Assembly (NCBI GenBank): GCA_036566925.1
Contig: DATCVI010000105.1
Location: 1 to 9,566, forward strand
Reading direction: 5' to 3'
DNA: 9,566 bases
Origin: Stenotrophomonas_A sp036566925
Lineage (GTDB): Bacteria; Pseudomonadota; Gammaproteobacteria; Xanthomonadales; Xanthomonadaceae
The notes under the pieces are model-generated. The model ran no database searches. It saw only the letters and a list, made by a program, of their open reading frames with translations, and was not told where the DNA came from. The position numbers and the translations under genes are program-made. Positions 7,846 to 9,566 of the stretch are shown piece after piece (position 1 is the stretch's first letter; each line of letters begins with the position of its first letter).

Positions 7846-8990
7846 TGAGAAACGCCACCCTGCTGCTGGCACTACTGAGCTCGGTCGCGGCGTCGAGCGC
7901 CGCCGCCTGCGATCTGGAGCGCCCGTCGGGCCTCGCGCCCTGCACGCGCGCGGCCGTGGACCGCCTGCCGCTGAGCGCCCTGCAGGTCATCGGTACCCAC
8001 AACAGTTACAAGCTGGCGATGCCAGCCGAAGAACTCGCCGCGCATCGCGCCGAGGATCCAGCCGGTGCCGACGGCCTCGACTACGCGCATGCATCCCTCA
8101 CCACGCAACTGGATCTGGGCCTGCGCGCACTGGAGCTGGACGTCTACTACGATCCGGCGGGCGGTCGTTACCAGGCGCCCCCAGGGGCGCTACGGCGCGG
8201 GTACGCGTCGCCGCCCTGGTCCGCCGGCGACCTGTTGCGGATGCGCGCACCGGGTTTCAAGGTCATGCATTTGCATGACATCGACTTCCGCAGCAACTGC
8301 GTGACGCTGGCCCTGTGCCTGCAACGCGTCAACGAATGGTCGCAGGCGCATCGGTGGCATGCACCCATCATGATTTCGGTGAACGCCAAGGACGGGGATG
8401 GTGGTCCCGGCGCGACGGCGGCGCTGCCTTTCGATGGCGCGGCATTCGATGCGCTGGACGCAGAAATTCGCGCCGCCATTCCCGCTACCCGCTTGTACGT
8501 GCCGGCGCATTTGCTTGGCAACGATATCAACCTGGGCGCCGCGATTGCTCGCCATGGCTGGCCGACCCTGGGCGAGATGCGTGGCAGGATCCTTTTGGTG
8601 CTGGATGAGGATGCGCGCAAGCGCGAGCTGTACCGGGCACGGGCGGCCACACCTGCGATGTTCGTGGCCTCGGACCTCGTCGAAGATGACACCGCGATCC
8701 TGGTGTTGAACGACCCGTTGATGCAGCGCGAACGCATCGCCGAGGCCATTGCAGCAGGCCGGCTGGTGCGCACGCGCGCAGATGCCGATACGCGCGAGGC
8801 GCGCACGCAGGATGGCAGGCGCCGTGAGGCCGCCTTCGCGAGCGGTGCGCAGTTCATCTCCAGCGACTATCCGCGCCCGGATCCGCGTTGGCCTGGCTAC
8901 CGCGTGGCGTTCCCTGAAGGTGGCTTCGTGCGCTGCCGGCCGGATCTTTCCGTCTGTACTTCCTTGCTGGAGCCTGCGCATGCGCAGTAG
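7845..8990 (+). CDS. Exported Ca2+-dependent phosphatidylinositol-specific phospholipase C1-like protein
   Basis: Predicted phosphodiesterase that cleaves phosphatidylinositol, or a related lipid, into diacylglycerol and an inositol phosphate. It has 381 residues. A signal peptide covers about 1-21; Cys22 directly after AAA makes a lipoprotein possible, though the -3 residue is Ala, and C22 may instead pair with C33. The TIM-barrel catalytic domain shows QVIGTHNSY (47-55, first catalytic His52 with Asn53), LGLRALELDVY (91-101, putative Ca2+ ligands E97 and D99), KVMHLHDIDF (139-148, second catalytic His among H142/H144) and MISVNAKD (176-183). The C-terminal signatures LVRTRADADTREAR (307-320) and FISSDYPRPDPRWPGY (337-352) are typical of the Streptomyces PLC1-like group, which is Ca2+-dependent, unlike the Bacillus enzymes. 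The ATG shares one base with the receptor's TGA, so translation is probably coupled. The family is clear; the natural substrate is not. Confidence 0.92.
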   Translation: MRNATLLLALLSSVAASSAAACDLERPSGLAPCTRAAVDRLPLSALQVIGTHNSYKLAMPAEELAAHRAEDPAGADGLDYAHASLTTQLDLGLRALELDVYYDPAGGRYQAPPGALRRGYASPPWSAGDLLRMRAPGFKVMHLHDIDFRSNCVTLALCLQRVNEWSQAHRWHAPIMISVNAKDGDGGPGATAALPFDGAAFDALDAEIRAAIPATRLYVPAHLLGNDINLGAAIARHGWPTLGEMRGRILLVLDEDARKRELYRARAATPAMFVASDLVEDDTAILVLNDPLMQRERIAEAIAAGRLVRTRADADTREARTQDGRRREAAFASGAQFISSDYPRPDPRWPGYRVAFPEGGFVRCRPDLSVCTSLLEPAHAQ

Positions 8991-9566
8991 TGCGTTTACC
9001 GCGATCTTCGTGATTCTCGCCGCGGGCTTGCCGCTGGCCGATGGCGCCGCCGAACCCTCATCGCCCCGCGCGCCCGACAGGATCCTGGAGGGCGTGCTCG
9101 ATGGCCGGGATCACCAGGGATACCGAACTGTGCCTTTCGATGTCCCTGCCGGCACCGAGCGCATCACCGTGCAGTTCGAATACGACGGGCGTGAGCGCAA
9201 GACTACCGTCGACCTTGGGCTGCTGGGCCCCGGTGAATTCACCAGCGCGCAGGGCTTTCGCGGCTGGAGTGGCGGCAACAAGTCGATGTTCACCGTCTCC
9301 TCCACCGATGCCACGCCCTCCTACCTGCCCGGTCCGATCGAGCCGGGTCGCTGGTCGCTGCTGCTGGGCATTCCCAACATCCGCGCCGACGTTACCGCGC
9401 ACTACCGCGCGCAGATCTGGTTCGGCCCTGCCGGCGAGTCGTGGTCGCAGGCGGAGATCCTGACCCCGCCGCTGCGCCGCGGGGCCGGCTGGTATCGCGG
9501 CGACCTGCACTTGCACGACGCGCATAGCGATGGCAGTTGTCGCAGCCAGTCGGGCGCCAAGGTGCC
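8980..9566 (+). CDS. Exported PHP-domain metallohydrolase, CehA/McbA type (3' part beyond window)
   Basis: Predicted metal-dependent phosphoesterase or esterase; 195 residues are visible and the gene runs off the right edge. Translated from the ATG at 8980, it starts MRSSAFTAIFVILAAG, a signal peptide with likely cleavage near DGA (21-23). Residues about 32-150 form a beta-rich N-terminal domain with FRGWSGGNK (93-101) and TPSYLPGPIEPGRW (112-125), as in CehA-like proteins. The PHP domain then begins at GWYRGDLHLHDAHSDG (170-185); H177 and H179 form the metal-binding HxH of PHP motif I, with H182 and D184 also conserved. GGAG (8969-8972) lies 7 nt before the start, and the start lies inside the end of the phospholipase gene (11-nt overlap). 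CehA itself is a carbaryl esterase, but PHP enzymes in general hydrolyse phosphoesters, and the operon partner makes that likelier here. Domain assignment is firm; substrate is inferred. Confidence 0.9.
   Translation, partial: MRSSAFTAIFVILAAGLPLADGAAEPSSPRAPDRILEGVLDGRDHQGYRTVPFDVPAGTERITVQFEYDGRERKTTVDLGLLGPGEFTSAQGFRGWSGGNKSMFTVSSTDATPSYLPGPIEPGRWSLLLGIPNIRADVTAHYRAQIWFGPAGESWSQAEILTPPLRRGAGWYRGDLHLHDAHSDGSCRSQSGAKV

Overview
The window is high-GC proteobacterial DNA with tightly packed genes. Protein style, especially the TonB-dependent receptor with an LDAVIVTG-type TonB box and the form of the Czc adaptor, suggests a gammaproteobacterium of the Xanthomonadaceae/Lysobacteraceae type. That placement is inference; no rRNA or other marker gene is present. 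Two transcription units diverge from an intergenic stretch at about 5093-5283.

Left, minus strand (about 5044 down to 1): a heavy-metal efflux operon in the order small His-rich exported protein (CzcI-like in position), czcC (outer-membrane channel), czcB (lipoprotein adaptor) and czcA (inner-membrane RND pump, cut by the left edge). czcC and czcB overlap by 4 nt, and czcB and czcA are 9 nt apart. The three Czc proteins should form an envelope-spanning, proton-driven pump for divalent cations. CzcA carries the DFG...DGA...VEN fourth-helix signature of the Co/Zn/Cd/Ni-type pumps, not the Cu/Ag (CusA) type. A large inverted repeat followed by five Ts lies between the small gene and czcC and may tune expression.

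Right, plus strand (5284 to the right edge): a TonB-dependent outer-membrane receptor, an exported Ca2+-dependent phosphatidylinositol-specific phospholipase C1-like enzyme, and an exported PHP-domain metallohydrolase of the CehA/McbA type (cut by the right edge). Their reading frames overlap by 1 and 11 nt, so they are almost certainly one operon. The plausible joint role is to cleave a phosphodiester or inositol-containing substrate outside the inner membrane and take up a product through the receptor. A pair of GTCAT repeats exactly 11 bp apart upstream of the receptor gene resembles a PhoB box and would fit phosphate-starvation control. This operon is the most interesting part of the window; its substrate and regulation are hypotheses.

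I saw no tRNA, rRNA, CRISPR array, insertion sequence or phage gene.
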